Assembly (NCBI RefSeq): GCF_014202975.1
Contig: NZ_JACHHZ010000001.1
Span: forward strand, 806,001 to 870,000
Direction of reading: 5' to 3'
Source of the DNA: Povalibacter uvarum
GTDB taxonomy: Bacteria; Pseudomonadota; Gammaproteobacteria; Steroidobacterales; Steroidobacteraceae
DNA length: 64,000 nt
Part shown: piece after piece, positions 44,787 to 58,584 of the stretch
Position numbering within the stretch: position 1 is the first letter of the stretch
How the letters are laid out: each line of letters begins with the position of its first letter
The notes under the pieces: generated by a model
Told to the model about the DNA's origin: nothing
What the model saw: the letters and a program-made list of their open reading frames with translations, nothing else
Database searches by the model: none
Position numbers and translations under genes: made by a program

Positions 44787-45072
44787 TCTTCGGCTTGTCC
44801 TTGTGGGGTCGATAGAAGACCCCGACGTTCCCGATCCGCTGCACCAGGGTGCTCGTCGTCTGCCGGGTCAGCTGTTCGAAGATCGCATCGCGTTCCTCGC
44901 GATCCCCGACCCGGGCGCGCACCTTCACGAGCTCGTGGGCGGAGAGGGCGGTATCCAGTTCTTTCGTCACGCCCTCTGACAGTCCGCCCTGACCGATCAG
45001 GACGATCGGGTCGCGACTGTGGGCGAGGCCGCGCAGATGCTTGCGCTGCTTTTCCGAGAGCGTTTTCGTCAT
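44767..45072 (-). CDS. yhbY: RNA-binding protein YhbY (CRM domain)
   Basis: The 101-residue single CRS1-YhbY (CRM) domain protein shows KQRKHLRGLAHSRDPIVLIGQGGLSEGVTKELDTALSAHELVKVR with the GxxG loop, followed by IGNVGVFYRPHKDKPKIILP. It associates with pre-50S ribosomes in E. coli. It is divergent from ftsH across a long gap in which rlmE would be expected. Confidence 0.93.
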   Translation of the reverse strand: MTKTLSEKQRKHLRGLAHSRDPIVLIGQGGLSEGVTKELDTALSAHELVKVRARVGDREERDAIFEQLTRQTTSTLVQRIGNVGVFYRPHKDKPKIILPAD

Positions 45073-45654
45073 TCCTGCCAGGGTCCTGCGAAGCGGGGCC
45101 GTAACGTATCAAATCGATCGATGGTCCGCTGTCCAAGTCAGCCGTTGCCTCATCCCGCGGATCGCGCAAGTGCTGTAGTTAAGGGGGGCGTTGTCTTGCA
45201 ATGCCGGAGATCGTCCCCACCCTGTCGGGCATGACCGTTCGACTGGCCCCACGACTGCTGCATCTGCCTGAACCGGAAATGGATTTTCGCATTACGGCGG
45301 CAGAGGACGTCGGGTCTGCCGGAAAGCCTGCGCCGTGAGGTCAGTCAGCCGACGCGGGGCTGCTGATCATCCCGGTCGCGGAGGCGCGGACAACCGGCAG
45401 AAAGTCGGCGTTCGGCGCTTTGACGGCGACTTCGCAGGATCTGTGACCGGTTCTGGCTTTGGCGGCGGAGAATGTAGTAGTGTCAAACGCATACGCCATT
45501 CTTTTGCGGATGCTTTTTGCGTCAGCCCGACCCGCCCGCCGTCGCGAGTAGTTCGAGTGCATGAACTCGCTGCGAATGTCCCCGCAGATGTATTGAGTGT
45601 TTGAGCTGACCGCCTCCTTAAGCATTTCGAGAGAAGGTTTCTGAGGAATCGACC
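45073..45654. other. Long gap between yhbY and ftsH; rlmE missing
   Basis: Only short, unsupported reading frames are present on either strand, without the SAM-binding or catalytic motifs of RlmE. In most gammaproteobacteria rlmE (23S rRNA 2'-O-methyltransferase) is located here in front of ftsH. The region must hold the ftsH and yhbY promoters, but I could not identify boxes with confidence. Confidence 0.6.
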
Positions 45655-47568
<1,914 letters not shown>

Positions 47569-47595
47569 CGAGGTCCGGACCACTTCAGTCCACGC

Positions 47596-47618
47596 AATGC
47601 CGGCGCAGAGCCGGCATT
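47596..47618 (+). terminator. Hairpin between ftsH and folP
   Basis: AATGCCGGC and GCCGGCATT form a perfect nine-pair stem with a five-base loop, followed by GTCGTTTC. The weak T tract suggests partial termination. Confidence 0.45.
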
Positions 47619-47645
47619 GTCGTTTCTGGTCCATCCACACGCTCC

Positions 47646-48485
47646 ATGTATCTTCGCTGCGGCAAGCACACGCTCGACCTGTCGACGCCCGTCGTCATGG
47701 GCATCCTCAACGTCACGCCGGATTCGTTTTCCGACGGTGGGCGCTACGTGAACGTCGATCGCGCGCTGGAGCATGCGCGGACGATGATTGATGGCGGTGC
47801 CCGCATCATCGACGTTGGCGGTGAGTCCACCCGACCCGGAGCTCAGGCGGTAGACGAACAAGAAGAGATCCGCCGCGTCGTTCCGCTGATGGAGGCGCTG
47901 GCCGCACAGACGAAGGCGATCGTTTCCGTGGACACCAGCAAGGCAGCTGTCATTCGAGCAGCGCTGCAAGCGGGTGCTTCGATGGTCAACGATGTTCGCG
48001 CGTTGAGGGAGGAGGGGGCGCTGGAAGCGGTTGCAGCCAGCGACGCTGGCGTCTGTCTCATGCACATGCAGGGCGAGCCGCGCACCATGCAGTCCGATCC
48101 GCAATACATCGATGTGGTCGCCGAAGTGAAGCGCTTTCTGGCCGACCGGGTGGGGGCGTGCGTGGCCGCCGGCATCGGCCGCGACCGGATCGTGCTCGAT
48201 CCAGGCATCGGCTTCGGCAAGCGTGTGGAGCACAATATGCAGTTGCTGGCCGCGCTGCCCGATTTGCTGGAATTGCGACTGCCGCTCTTGATCGGCGTGT
48301 CGCGAAAGTCGATGTTTGCGACACTATTGGGCCGGTCCGTCGAGCAGCGTCTGGCGGGTGGACTGGCGCTCGCGGTGTCTTCGGTGCTCGCAGGGGCAAG
48401 CGTGCTGAGAGTGCACGACGTCGCGGAGACCGTGGACGCGGTAAAGATGGCCGCGGAACTGAAGAAATCGGGTTACCGGATCTGA
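47646..48485 (+). CDS. folP: Dihydropteroate synthase
   Basis: The 279-residue folate-pathway enzyme and sulfonamide target shows MGILNVTPDSFSDGG, DVGGESTRPGA, SVDTSKAAVIRAAL, and DPGIGFGK plus GVSRKSMF, which bind pterin and p-aminobenzoate. Full length. It lies in the standard ftsH-folP-glmM order. Confidence 0.96.
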   Translation: MYLRCGKHTLDLSTPVVMGILNVTPDSFSDGGRYVNVDRALEHARTMIDGGARIIDVGGESTRPGAQAVDEQEEIRRVVPLMEALAAQTKAIVSVDTSKAAVIRAALQAGASMVNDVRALREEGALEAVAASDAGVCLMHMQGEPRTMQSDPQYIDVVAEVKRFLADRVGACVAAGIGRDRIVLDPGIGFGKRVEHNMQLLAALPDLLELRLPLLIGVSRKSMFATLLGRSVEQRLAGGLALAVSSVLAGASVLRVHDVAETVDAVKMAAELKKSGYRI

Positions 48486-48510
48486 ACAGAATGCTCGAGG
48501 GAGAACGATT

Positions 48511-49848
48511 GTGAGCCGCAAGTATTTCGGCACCGATGGCGTGCGTGGACATGTCGGTCACCATCCGATGACTGTCGACTTCGCGTTGCGACTGGCCAGT
48601 TCCGCCGCGCGCGTGCTCGCGCCAAACGGCGGAACAGTGCTGGTGGGCAAAGACACGCGGCTGTCGGGGTACATGTTCGAAGCGGCGCTCGAAGCCGGCT
48701 TCGTGGCGGCCGGCGTCGATGTGATCCTGATGGGCCCGCTGCCGACGCCGGGCGTCGCGTATCTCACGAAGCGTTTCGAGTGCGACTTCGGGGTCGTGAT
48801 CAGCGCTTCGCACAATCTCTACGAAGACAACGGCATCAAGTTCTTCGACATGAACGGCGGCAAGCTGTCGGACGAGATCGAAGCGGAGATCGAACGACAC
48901 CTCGAGGAGCCGCCGGTCACGCGCACGTCGGGCGAGCTGGGCAAGGCGACGCGCATGGACAAGTCGCGCGTGCGTTACCAGGAATTCTGCGCATCGACGG
49001 TGCCCGGCCTGGATCTGAGCGACTTCAAGATCGTCATCGATTGCGCGAATGGCGCCGGCTACAAAGTGGGTCCCCGGATTCTCGCGGACCTCGGCGCGGA
49101 GATCGTCCCGATTGGATGCTCTCCGAACGGCCGCAACATCAACCTCAACTGTGGTTCGACTTCGCCTGAGCTGCTGCAGCTCACCGTGCCGGGCGTGCGG
49201 TCGCAAGTCGGCATCGCGCTCGACGGCGACGGCGATCGGCTGGTGATGGTCGATCACCTCGGACGCCTGGTCGATGGCGATCAACTGCTCTACATCATTG
49301 CGCGCGCGCGTCACGAGCAGAAGTTGTTGACGGGTCCGGTGGTCGGCACCGTGATGAGCAATCTCGGTCTCGAGCATGCGCTCGGCAAACTCGGCGTTGC
49401 CTTCCGGCGCGCCAAGGTCGGCGACCGGTATGTCATGGAGATGCTCAAGGCATCGGGCGGCATTCTGGGCGGAGAAACGTCGGGACACCTGTTGTGTCTG
49501 GACCGGACCACCACGGGCGATGCGCTGATCAGTGCGCTGCAGGTCCTCGCGATCATGAAGCAGACGGGTTGCAGTCTCGCGGAACTGGCCGCGCCGATGC
49601 CGAAGTACCCGCAGGTCCTCGAGAACGTACGCATGGCGCGCAAACTCGATGTTTCGGCGTCGCCGGCCATCCAGGAGGCGGTGTCGCTTGCTGAGCGGAA
49701 GCTCGGGGAGAACGGCAGGATCGTGCTGAGGGCTTCCGGTACGGAACCTGTGATCCGGGTCATGGTCGAGGGAAGCGATGAGAAGCTGGTTCGCGACCTG
49801 GCGAAGAGCCTGGCTGCGTCGGTTGCCGCGGCGGCCCAGGTCGCCTGA
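48511..49848 (+). CDS. glmM: Phosphoglucosamine mutase
   Basis: The 445-residue enzyme converts glucosamine-6-phosphate to glucosamine-1-phosphate for UDP-GlcNAc. It begins SRKYFGTDGVRG, has the phosphoserine loop ISASHN (Ser100), the DGDGDRLVMVD metal loop, GGETSGHLL and RASGTEPVIRVM. Start GTG at 48511, 25 bases after folP; GGGAG lies upstream. Confidence 0.97.
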   Translation: MSRKYFGTDGVRGHVGHHPMTVDFALRLASSAARVLAPNGGTVLVGKDTRLSGYMFEAALEAGFVAAGVDVILMGPLPTPGVAYLTKRFECDFGVVISASHNLYEDNGIKFFDMNGGKLSDEIEAEIERHLEEPPVTRTSGELGKATRMDKSRVRYQEFCASTVPGLDLSDFKIVIDCANGAGYKVGPRILADLGAEIVPIGCSPNGRNINLNCGSTSPELLQLTVPGVRSQVGIALDGDGDRLVMVDHLGRLVDGDQLLYIIARARHEQKLLTGPVVGTVMSNLGLEHALGKLGVAFRRAKVGDRYVMEMLKASGGILGGETSGHLLCLDRTTTGDALISALQVLAIMKQTGCSLAELAAPMPKYPQVLENVRMARKLDVSASPAIQEAVSLAERKLGENGRIVLRASGTEPVIRVMVEGSDEKLVRDLAKSLAASVAAAAQVA

Positions 49849-49974
49849 AGGTCGTTTGATTTCCCTGTGGGTCACCGTTAAGCTGCCGCGCCCTTTTTGA
49901 GGGGCAGGTTCGTTCGACGGTAACGCGCTGAACATTTTTTCTTTAGTTTTTTCTCTGGGACTCAAGGACTAACG

Positions 49975-50745
49975 ATGCGTCGGCCCTTCGTCGCCGGGAA
50001 CTGGAAAATGCACGGAACGCGTGCTGAGAACGCGGATCTGCTGGAAGCGGTGCTGGAAGGACTGCCTGCACAGCCGACGGCTGAGATCGCGGTCTGTCCG
50101 CCGTTCGTCTACCTCTGGGAGGCGGGCCGCCTGCTGAAGCAGTCGAGCGTGGCCCTCGGCGCGCAGTCGGTCTGCGCGGAGCCGATAGGTGCCTTCACCG
50201 GCGAAGTGTCGGGCGCGATGCTCAAGGATGTCGGTTGCCGCTATGTGATCGTTGGTCACTCGGAGCGGCGGGCGCATTACAAGGAAGACGACGCACTGGT
50301 CGCCCGGAAGTTTCTGGCGGCGCAGTCGCACGGATTGATTCCGATCCTGTGCGTGGGCGAGACGCTGGACGAGCGTGAGCGCGGTGCAACGACCCAGGTC
50401 GTTTCGCGGCAGCTCGGTGCGGTGCTCGATCTGGCGGGTGTGCAGGCGATGCAGAAGGCAGTGCTTGCGTACGAACCCGTCTGGGCGATCGGCACGGGAA
50501 AGAATGCTTCGCCGGCGCAGGCGCAGGAAGTGCACGTGCACATCCGGTCTGTCGTCGCGGCACGAGAAGGTGCCAACGATGGTAAGATCGCGGGCGCTCT
50601 GAGGATCCTGTACGGCGGCAGCGTCAAGGCAGGGAACGCGAGCGAGATTTTTTCGATGCCTGATGTGGATGGCGGCCTGATCGGCGGCGCGTCCCTCAAG
50701 GCGGATGAATTTTTGAAGATCTGCGCAGCCGCGCAGGTTCATTGA
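49975..50745 (+). CDS. tpiA: Triosephosphate isomerase
   Basis: The 256-residue glycolytic enzyme has GNWKMHGT at the N-terminus, the catalytic His in VIVGHSERR, the catalytic Glu in [11 protein letters not shown] and the phosphate loop GGSVKAGN. Complete. It begins a tpiA-secG-tRNA(Leu)-nuo arrangement seen in related gammaproteobacteria. Confidence 0.97.
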   Translation: MRRPFVAGNWKMHGTRAENADLLEAVLEGLPAQPTAEIAVCPPFVYLWEAGRLLKQSSVALGAQSVCAEPIGAFTGEVSGAMLKDVGCRYVIVGHSERRAHYKEDDALVARKFLAAQSHGLIPILCVGETLDERERGATTQVVSRQLGAVLDLAGVQAMQKAVLAYEPVWAIGTGKNASPAQAQEVHVHIRSVVAAREGANDGKIAGALRILYGGSVKAGNASEIFSMPDVDGGLIGGASLKADEFLKICAAAQVH

Positions 50746-50770
50746 GACAGGCGCGAAAGCGACTTTATAT

Positions 50771-51163
50771 ATGAACTGGGTACATACAGCAGTCATCGTG
50801 CTGCACGTCCTGATTGCCGCGGGCATCGTGGGTCTCGTGCTGCTCCAGCGCGGCAAGGGTGCCGATGCCGGTGCGGGCTTCGGGGCTGGCGCGTCCGGCA
50901 CGGTATTCGGCGCTCGCGGTGCCGCGTCGTTCCTTTCGCGGACGACTGCGACGCTCGCAGCACTGTTCTTCGCAACGAATCTCGCGCTGGCGTACATGGG
51001 TGACCGCAAGCCCGATGCGCCGAGCAGCGTGATGGACCGCGTGCAGACGCAGTCCCAGACCGATACGGCGAGCGATGTGCCGGCACTTCCGGCCACGCCG
51101 CCGGCTTCGACGCAGGACGTCGAAGCACCCGCAGCGCCCTCGCAGCAGGAGCCGCAACAATAA
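50771..51163 (+). CDS. secG: Preprotein translocase subunit SecG
   Basis: The 130-residue protein has two membrane helices (about 3-23 and 55-74) with the conserved [41 protein letters not shown] loop between them. The C-terminal 55 residues form a hydrophilic Ala/Pro/Gln-rich tail, longer than in E. coli SecG (110 residues). It follows tpiA by 25 bases. Confidence 0.94.
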   Translation: MNWVHTAVIVLHVLIAAGIVGLVLLQRGKGADAGAGFGAGASGTVFGARGAASFLSRTTATLAALFFATNLALAYMGDRKPDAPSSVMDRVQTQSQTDTASDVPALPATPPASTQDVEAPAAPSQQEPQQ

Positions 51164-51211
51164 GAAGACCGCTTGCAGCGGCCTTGCACCGGGAACGATT
51201 TCACCTCCGGT

Positions 51212-51296
51212 GCGGATGTGGTGGAACTGGTAGACACGCTACTTTGAGGTGGTAGTGGAGCAATCCGTGGAGGTTCGAGTCCTCTCATCCGCACCA
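51212..51296 (+). tRNA. leuU: tRNA-Leu(GAG)
   Basis: The 85-base gene folds as a leucine tRNA: acceptor GCGGATG/CATCCGC, D arm, anticodon stem CTACT/GGTAG with loop TTGAGGT (anticodon GAG, codon CUC/CUU), an extended variable arm, T arm GGAGG-TTCGAGT-CCTCT, and an encoded CCA. Confidence 0.96.
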
Positions 51297-51423
51297 ATTT
51301 CTTCTCTCGCGACCTGAACGCTTCATGCCTTCGGGTCGGGCCGGCACGTCCACCGCCGGTATTCTTCCAGTCGCACCGGTACATGCTGCCGGTGCGCGAT
51401 TCCTCTTCAACCTTCCAGGTCTT

Positions 51424-51521
51424 GGCTGCGAGCTGTGAGCGATGAGCGTGCGAGCCAGAGGGCCGAGTGCGCTCACTCGTCTGGTTTGTGGCTCATAGCT
51501 CGTCGCTCACCGCTCGCAGCC
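51424..51521. repeat. Heptamer-repeat inverted element upstream of nuoA
   Basis: The right arm (51491-51518) is four exact 7-base units of the form GCTCNYN (GCTCATA, GCTCGTC, GCTCACC, GCTCGCA). The left arm (51424-51447, GGCTGCGAGCTGTGAGCG...) is its imperfect reverse complement. A T-rich stretch follows, so it may also end the tRNA-Leu transcript. Confidence 0.7.
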
Positions 51522-51649
51522 GGTCTTTTGTCTCCGCCCCGCGTTGCATTTCGTTCTCAACTCGCGTCGATCGCAGCACCGCGAGCCGAGTCTCCGGTGG
51601 CCCTCGACGTACGTGTTTGTAACGAGGCCGTCGCGGTGCAATCAAAGGG

Positions 51650-51678
51650 TTACTGCGTCGCAACGTCCCTGATACAAT
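51650..51678 (+). promoter_or_regulatory. Possible nuo operon promoter
   Basis: TACAAT (51673-51678) lies 17 bases after TTACTG (51650-51655). The -35 box is weak. Predicted start near 51685. Confidence 0.45.
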
Positions 51679-51685
51679 CCGCGCC

Positions 51686-51705
51686 CGGTGCCGGGCCCGG
51701 CACCG
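51686..51705. promoter_or_regulatory. Perfect 20-base palindrome at the start of the nuo transcript
   Basis: CGGTGCCGGGCCCGGCACCG equals its own reverse complement. It begins about one base after the predicted transcription start and ends 13 bases before the nuoA ATG, so it could be an operator or a 5' mRNA hairpin. Confidence 0.6.
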
Positions 51706-51718
51706 TGAGTTCAGTGTG

Positions 51719-52075
51719 ATGCTGCAAAACTACGTACCCATCCTGATCTTCCTGGGCGTTGCCACCGCGCTCGGTTCAGTGCTCATAGGACTGGGCTTCC
51801 TGTTCGGCCCGCGTCGGCCCGACAGCGAAAAGCTTTCCGCATATGAATGCGGCTTCGAGCCGTTCTCCGATGCCCGCATGAAGTTCGACGTGCGTTACTA
51901 CCTCGTCGCCATTCTCTTCATCGTTTTCGATCTCGAAATCGCCTTCCTGTTTCCCTGGGCCGTTTCGCTCGGAACCACCGGCACTGCTGGGCTGATCGCG
52001 ATGGGATTCTTCCTGCTGATTCTGGTCGTGGGCTTCGTCTACGAGTGGAAGAAGGGCGCACTCGAATGGGATTGA
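51719..52075 (+). CDS. nuoA: NADH:quinone oxidoreductase subunit A
   Basis: The 118-residue membrane subunit has three helices (about 8-30, 61-83, 90-110) and the conserved loop [45 protein letters not shown]. It sits near the quinone site of complex I. ATG at 51719 is preferred over the GTG directly before it. It overlaps nuoB by 10 bases. Confidence 0.95.
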   Translation: MLQNYVPILIFLGVATALGSVLIGLGFLFGPRRPDSEKLSAYECGFEPFSDARMKFDVRYYLVAILFIVFDLEIAFLFPWAVSLGTTGTAGLIAMGFFLLILVVGFVYEWKKGALEWD

Positions 52076-52569
52076 CCGCTCCTACCGCCGAAACGCCCGA
52101 TGCGGTTCCGCCGCAGCGTGGCTTCGTAACGACTTCGGTCGACAAGCTCGTCAACTGGGCGCGTACTGGTTCGATGTGGCCGATGACTTTCGGTCTCGCC
52201 TGCTGCGCCGTCGAGATGATGCATGCCGGTGCCGCGCGCTATGACCTCGACCGCTTCGGTGTCGTGTTCCGCCCGAGCCCGCGTCAGTCCGACGTGATGA
52301 TCGTCGCCGGCACGCTCGTCAACAAGATGGCTCCGGCGCTGCGCAAGGTTTACGACCAGATGCCGGAACCGCGCTGGGTGATTTCGATGGGTTCGTGCGC
52401 GAATGGCGGTGGCTACTACCACTATTCGTACGCTGTCGTTCGCGGCTGCGATCGCATCGTCCCCGTCGACGTGTACGTCCCCGGTTGCCCGCCGACCGCA
52501 GAAGCCCTGCTGTACGGCATCCTGCAGCTGCAGAACAAGATCCGCCGCACCAGCACGATCGCCCGCTAA
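52066..52569 (+). CDS. nuoB: NADH:quinone oxidoreductase subunit B
   Basis: The 167-residue peripheral subunit binds the terminal [4Fe-4S] cluster N2; its ligands are visible as the tandem Cys in [10 protein letters not shown], the Cys in SMGSCANGG and the Cys in [15 protein letters not shown]. The ATG at 52066 lies inside nuoA. Confidence 0.96.
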   Translation: MGLTAPTAETPDAVPPQRGFVTTSVDKLVNWARTGSMWPMTFGLACCAVEMMHAGAARYDLDRFGVVFRPSPRQSDVMIVAGTLVNKMAPALRKVYDQMPEPRWVISMGSCANGGGYYHYSYAVVRGCDRIVPVDVYVPGCPPTAEALLYGILQLQNKIRRTSTIAR

Positions 52570-52576
52570 GAACATC

Positions 52577-53296
52577 ATGCCTTCACGCAGCGAGACCCTG
52601 GCCTCGAAACTGACTGCGCGCTTCGGCGAACGGTTGCGTTCGCTTCCCGCCGTTGCCGGCGACGTCGCGTGCGAGGTCAAGAGCGATCAACTCCTGAGCG
52701 TCTGCCGCGAACTGCGCGACGATGCCGAGTTCAAGTTCGAGCAGCTGATGGATCTCAGCGGCGTCGACTATCTCGACTATGGCCGCGAGGAATGGAGCAC
52801 GTACGGCTCGACCGCGACAGGTTTCAGCCGCGGTGTGAATCGCGCACGCACGATCGTGACCGAGCCGCGCCCTGGTCGTTTCGCTGTCAGCTATCAGCTG
52901 CTGTCGGTGACTCACAACTGGCGCCTGCGTCTGCGTTGTTTCGCGATCGACGGCGAGCCGCCTCTGATCGATTCGGTCAACGACATCTGGGCCTCCGCGA
53001 ACTGGTATGAGCGCGAGACGTTCGATCTCTACGGCATCCTGTTCCAGGGGCATCCGGATCTGCGCCGCATCCTGACCGACTACGGATTCATCGGTCATCC
53101 GTTCCGCAAGGATTTCCCGCTGATCGGCAACGTGGAAGTGAAGTACGACACCGCCAAGGGGCGCGTCGTCTATCAGCCGGTGAGCATCGAACCGCGCACG
53201 CTCGTGCCGCGTGTCATTCGTGAAGACAACCGCTACGACCAGGGACTGAAGGACGTCCCGGTCGGCGCGCAGGTGGAGTCGGGTTCCCGTGGCTGA
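52577..53296 (+). CDS. nuoC: NADH:quinone oxidoreductase subunit C
   Basis: The 239-residue 30-kDa subunit has the signature [42 protein letters not shown]. nuoC and nuoD are separate genes here, unlike the fused nuoCD of E. coli. ATG at 52577; it overlaps nuoD by eight bases. Confidence 0.95.
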   Translation: MPSRSETLASKLTARFGERLRSLPAVAGDVACEVKSDQLLSVCRELRDDAEFKFEQLMDLSGVDYLDYGREEWSTYGSTATGFSRGVNRARTIVTEPRPGRFAVSYQLLSVTHNWRLRLRCFAIDGEPPLIDSVNDIWASANWYERETFDLYGILFQGHPDLRRILTDYGFIGHPFRKDFPLIGNVEVKYDTAKGRVVYQPVSIEPRTLVPRVIREDNRYDQGLKDVPVGAQVESGSRG

Positions 53297-54542
53297 GATT
53301 CGCAATTTCACACTGAATTTCGGACCGCAGCATCCGGCGGCGCACGGCGTGCTGCGCCTGGTGCTCGAGATGGATGGCGAAGTCATCCAGAAGGCGGATC
53401 CGCACGTCGGCCTGCTGCATCGGGGAACCGAGAAGCTCGCCGAGTCGAAGCCGTTCAACCAGTCGATCGGGTACATGGATCGCCTCGACTACGTGTCGAT
53501 GATGTGCAACGAGCACGCTTACGTGATGGCGATCGAGAAGCTGCTCGGCATCACGCCGCCCCTTCGCGCCCAGTACATCCGGGTGATGTTCGATGAGATC
53601 ACGCGCATCCTGAATCACCTGATGTGGCTCGGTGCCCACGGCCTCGACATCGGCGCGATGACGGTCTTCCTCTATGCATTCCGCGAGCGCGAAGATCTGA
53701 TGGACTGCTACGAAGCGGTTTCGGGCACGCGCATGCACGCGACTTACTACCGGCCGGGCGGGGTCTATCGCGATCTGCCGGATTCGATGCCGCGCTACCA
53801 GGCGTCGAAGTGGCGCACGCAGAAGGACGTGGATCGCCTGAACGAGAATCGCAGCGGCACCATGCTGGATTTCATTCAGGACTTCACCGAGCGCTTCCCG
53901 GCATGCGTGGACGAATATGAAACGCTGCTGACCGACAACCGCATCTGGAAGCAGCGCACGGTGAACATCGGCGTCGTCACGCCGGAGCGTGCCCTGCAAC
54001 TGGGTTTCAGTGGTCCGATGATCCGCGGCTCCGGCATCGCATGGGACCTGCGCAAGAAGCAGCCATACGACGTCTACGATCGCATGGACTTCGACATTCC
54101 GGTCGGCGTGAACGGCGACTGCTACGACCGCTATCTCGTCCGTGTCGAGGAGATGCGCCAATCGAATCGCATCGTGCGTCAGTGCGTTGACTGGCTGAAG
54201 CAGAATCCCGGCCCGGTGATGACGTCCGATCACAAGATCTCCGCGCCGAAGCGCGAAGAGATGAAGGACGACATGGAATCGCTGATTCACCACTTCAAGC
54301 TGTTCACTGAAGGCTACTGCGTCCCCGAAGGTGAAGCGTACGCGGCGGTCGAAGCGCCGAAGGGTGAGTTCGGCATCTATCTGGTATCGGACGGCGCCAA
54401 CAAGCCTTATCGACTCAAGTGCCGCGCGCCTGGCTTCCCGCATCTCGCCTCGCTGGAGGAGATGACCAAGGGCCATCTGCTCGCGGACGTCGTCGCCGTG
54501 ATCGGCACGCAGGACATCGTATTCGGGGAAATCGACCGGTGA
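53289..54542 (+). CDS. nuoD: NADH:quinone oxidoreductase subunit D
   Basis: The 417-residue 49-kDa subunit lines the quinone pocket. It begins with [25 protein letters not shown] (His of the quinone site) and carries [10 protein letters not shown] and the C-terminal DIVFGEIDR. Start GTG at 53289 overlapping the nuoC stop. Its own stop overlaps the nuoE GTG. Confidence 0.96.
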   Translation: MAEIRNFTLNFGPQHPAAHGVLRLVLEMDGEVIQKADPHVGLLHRGTEKLAESKPFNQSIGYMDRLDYVSMMCNEHAYVMAIEKLLGITPPLRAQYIRVMFDEITRILNHLMWLGAHGLDIGAMTVFLYAFREREDLMDCYEAVSGTRMHATYYRPGGVYRDLPDSMPRYQASKWRTQKDVDRLNENRSGTMLDFIQDFTERFPACVDEYETLLTDNRIWKQRTVNIGVVTPERALQLGFSGPMIRGSGIAWDLRKKQPYDVYDRMDFDIPVGVNGDCYDRYLVRVEEMRQSNRIVRQCVDWLKQNPGPVMTSDHKISAPKREEMKDDMESLIHHFKLFTEGYCVPEGEAYAAVEAPKGEFGIYLVSDGANKPYRLKCRAPGFPHLASLEEMTKGHLLADVVAVIGTQDIVFGEIDR

Positions 54543-55051
54543 GTGATCCGACCCACAGCCCGCCCGCAGGCGGCGGCCTTTCCGAGCATGCGCGGCATGA
54601 GATCGATCACTGGCTGACGAAGTTTCCGCCGGATCGCAAGCGCTCGGCTGTCCTTGCCGCGTTGCGTACCGTGCAGCACGAGAACAACGGCTACCTGACC
54701 AAGGAATCGATGGACGCCGTGGCCGAGTATCTCGGCCTGCCGCCGATCCAGGTCTACGAGGTCGCGACGTTCTACTCGATGTTCGAGACCAAGCCGGTCG
54801 GGCGTCATGCCATTTCCGTCTGCACGAACATTTCCTGCATGCTTTGCGGCGGCGACGACATCCTCGCGCACGTCGAAAAGAGACTCGGCATCAAGGTGGG
54901 AGAGAGCACGGTTGACGGACGCTTCTACCTGAAGAAGGAAGAAGAGTGTCTCGCCGCGTGCAACAACGCGCCGATGATGATGGTCGACCACGTCTACTAC
55001 GAGAATCTCACGACCGAGAAGGTCGACGAGATTCTTGATCGCCACAAGTAA
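54539..55051 (+). CDS. nuoE: NADH:quinone oxidoreductase subunit E
   Basis: The 170-residue 24-kDa subunit has the thioredoxin-like [2Fe-2S] site [11 protein letters not shown] and CLAACNNAP (four Cys ligands, C-x4-C and C-x3-C). The GTG at 54539 overlaps the nuoD TGA (GTGA). Confidence 0.95.
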   Translation: MSDPTHSPPAGGGLSEHARHEIDHWLTKFPPDRKRSAVLAALRTVQHENNGYLTKESMDAVAEYLGLPPIQVYEVATFYSMFETKPVGRHAISVCTNISCMLCGGDDILAHVEKRLGIKVGESTVDGRFYLKKEEECLAACNNAPMMMVDHVYYENLTTEKVDEILDRHK

Positions 55052-55055
55052 TCGT

Positions 55056-56363
<1,308 letters not shown>

Positions 56364-56379
56364 CGAGCCCATTCAAGAC

Positions 56380-58584
56380 ATGAGTACTCCTGCTCCAGCA
56401 CCGAGTGACGAGGTCAACATCGAGGTCAATGGCGTGCCGATGAAGGCGCGCAAGGGCCAGATGCTGATCCAGGTAACCGACGCGAACGAAATCTACGTTC
56501 CGCGCTTCTGCTATCACGAGAAGCTGCCCATCGCGGCCAACTGCCGCATGTGCCTCGTCGAAGTCGAGAAAGCGCCGAAGCCGATGCCTGCGTGCGCGAC
56601 GCCCGTCGCTGAGGGCATGAAGATCTTCACGAAGTCACCGAAGGCCATCGCGGCGCAGAAGTCGGTGATGGAATTCCTGCTGATCAATCACCCGCTCGAT
56701 TGCCCGATCTGCGATCAGGGCGGCGAGTGCGAGCTGCAGGACCTCGCAATGGGCTTCGGCCGCGACGTGTCGCGGTACAACGAGCGCAAGCGCGTCGTCA
56801 AAGACAAAAACCTCGGGCCGCTCGTGTCCACCGACATGACCCGCTGCATTCACTGCACGCGTTGTGTGCGGTTCACGCAGGACGTGCAGGGGTTCCAGGA
56901 ACTCGGCACTGTCGGTCGCGGCGAGAGCACGGAGATCGGCACGTTCATCGAGAAGAGCGTCGATCACGAGCTGTCGGCCAACATCATCGATCTCTGCCCG
57001 GTGGGTGCGTTGAACAACAAGCCGTACCGTTACCGGGCGCGCGCGTGGGAGATGACGCAGCATCCGCTCGTGTCTCCGCACGACAGCGTCGGCACCAACA
57101 TCTACGCGCACGTCCTGCGCGGCAAGGTAATGCGCATCGTTCCGCGTCCGAACGAAGAAGTGAACGAAACCTGGATCGCCGATCGCGACCGTTTCTCCTT
57201 CCAGGGCGTCTACAGCGAAGATCGTCTGCAGAAGCCGCTGATTCGCGAGAACGGCGTGTGGCAGGAAACGGATTGGGAAACCGCGCTCGCGATTACCGCC
57301 GAGCGCCTCGGCCGCGTCGCGAAGCAGCACGGTGGTGCACAGATCGGTGCGCTGGCATCTCCGAGCTCCACGCTCGAAGAGCTGTATCTGCTGGCAAAGC
57401 TCGCCCGCGGCCTGGGAACGGCGAACATCGATCATCGTCTGCGCCGCAGCGACTTTCGCGATGAAGCGAGTGATCCGGTCGCACCGTTGCTCGGCTGTTC
57501 GATCGCCGAGCTCGAGCAGGCGAATGCCGTCCTCGTCGTCGGTGCAAACCTGCGCAAGGACGTGCCGATCATCGCCCACCGCATCCGCAAGGCTGCGATC
57601 GCGAAGGGTGCGAAGGTTTCCTTCGTCAATCCGCAGCGCTATGAGTATCTCTTCCCGGTGGCGAACTACTGCGCGTCCAACGGACTGCACATGTTCGATC
57701 ATCTCGTTGGAATCGCAGCAGCGGCGGCTGCCGCAACCGGCAAGTCGGCGCCGGAATCGGTCGCAGCCCTGGTCGTGAGCGCTCAGCCTTCCGATGCGCA
57801 CAAGGCGATCGCTGCACAGCTTTCAGATGGCTCGCGGCGGCTCGTCCTGCTCGGCGCGATCGCGCAGCGCGATCCCGCGTTCGCCGATCTTCGTCTCGTT
57901 GCAGCGGCTATCGCCGAGCTGACAGGCGCGACGCTGGGCTATCTGCCGGAAGGTGGCAACGCAGTTGGCGCGCACATGGCCGGCGTGCTTCCGGGTCGAT
58001 CGACCGGCGGCAAGGCTGTGCAGGCCGCGGGTCTGAACGTCGCGGACATGTTTGCGGCACGGTTGAAGGCATACATCGTGCTGGGCGGTATCGAGCCGCA
58101 ACACGACATCGCGTCGCCCGCTGCGCTCGAAGCCTTCAAGTCCGCTGAGTTCGTCGTCGCGCTGTCGCCGTATGCGACTGCGAAGGAATATGCACACGTC
58201 GTGCTGCCGATCGGCACGTTCGCCGAAACATCGGGCACGTATGTGAACCTCGAAGGGCGCTGGCAGAGTGTGCCGGGCGCTGCGAAGCCTGTGGGCGAGT
58301 CGCGGCCGGCCTGGAAGGTGTTGCGCGTCCTCGGCAACCTCTCGAATCTGCCGGCTTTCGACTACGTCAGCAGCGATCAGATCGCCGATGAAGTGCGCAA
58401 GCAGGTCGCGGAGGGGAGCGGTGCAGCGCCGAAGGCGGCGGCCCGTACGCTGCAATCGAAGCTGGCACTGGCCGCGCCGCCAGCGGGCAATGATGTACCG
58501 CTGTACCAGATCGACGCGGTGGTCCGTCGTTCGCCGGCCCTGCAGGAAACGCAAGAAGCTCAACGCGGGCAGGGCGAAGCATGA
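56380..58584 (+). CDS. nuoG: NADH:quinone oxidoreductase subunit G
   Basis: The 734-residue 75-kDa subunit has an N-terminal ferredoxin-like part with the [2Fe-2S] ligands [17 protein letters not shown] and CATP, the His/Cys ligands in [17 protein letters not shown], and [10 protein letters not shown] plus [10 protein letters not shown] for [4Fe-4S] clusters, then a molybdopterin-oxidoreductase-like C-terminal domain. It overlaps nuoH by four bases. Confidence 0.96.
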   Translation: MSTPAPAPSDEVNIEVNGVPMKARKGQMLIQVTDANEIYVPRFCYHEKLPIAANCRMCLVEVEKAPKPMPACATPVAEGMKIFTKSPKAIAAQKSVMEFLLINHPLDCPICDQGGECELQDLAMGFGRDVSRYNERKRVVKDKNLGPLVSTDMTRCIHCTRCVRFTQDVQGFQELGTVGRGESTEIGTFIEKSVDHELSANIIDLCPVGALNNKPYRYRARAWEMTQHPLVSPHDSVGTNIYAHVLRGKVMRIVPRPNEEVNETWIADRDRFSFQGVYSEDRLQKPLIRENGVWQETDWETALAITAERLGRVAKQHGGAQIGALASPSSTLEELYLLAKLARGLGTANIDHRLRRSDFRDEASDPVAPLLGCSIAELEQANAVLVVGANLRKDVPIIAHRIRKAAIAKGAKVSFVNPQRYEYLFPVANYCASNGLHMFDHLVGIAAAAAAATGKSAPESVAALVVSAQPSDAHKAIAAQLSDGSRRLVLLGAIAQRDPAFADLRLVAAAIAELTGATLGYLPEGGNAVGAHMAGVLPGRSTGGKAVQAAGLNVADMFAARLKAYIVLGGIEPQHDIASPAALEAFKSAEFVVALSPYATAKEYAHVVLPIGTFAETSGTYVNLEGRWQSVPGAAKPVGESRPAWKVLRVLGNLSNLPAFDYVSSDQIADEVRKQVAEGSGAAPKAAARTLQSKLALAAPPAGNDVPLYQIDAVVRRSPALQETQEAQRGQGEA

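Larger units (their letters stand above)
51297..51718. other. Intergenic region between tRNA-Leu and nuoA
   Basis: No gene is supported. It contains a heptamer-repeat inverted element (51424-51521), a weak promoter (51650-51678) and a perfect palindrome (51686-51705). Confidence 0.65.

Noticed and set aside
45335-45625. Overlapping reading frames of 89 and 94 codons on opposite strands before ftsH
   Set aside because: Neither has recognisable motifs, a ribosome-binding site or coding-type composition; treated as chance frames in the yhbY-ftsH gap.
51424-51521. CRISPR array
   Set aside because: The units are 7 bases and contiguous, without spacers; no cas genes are in the window.
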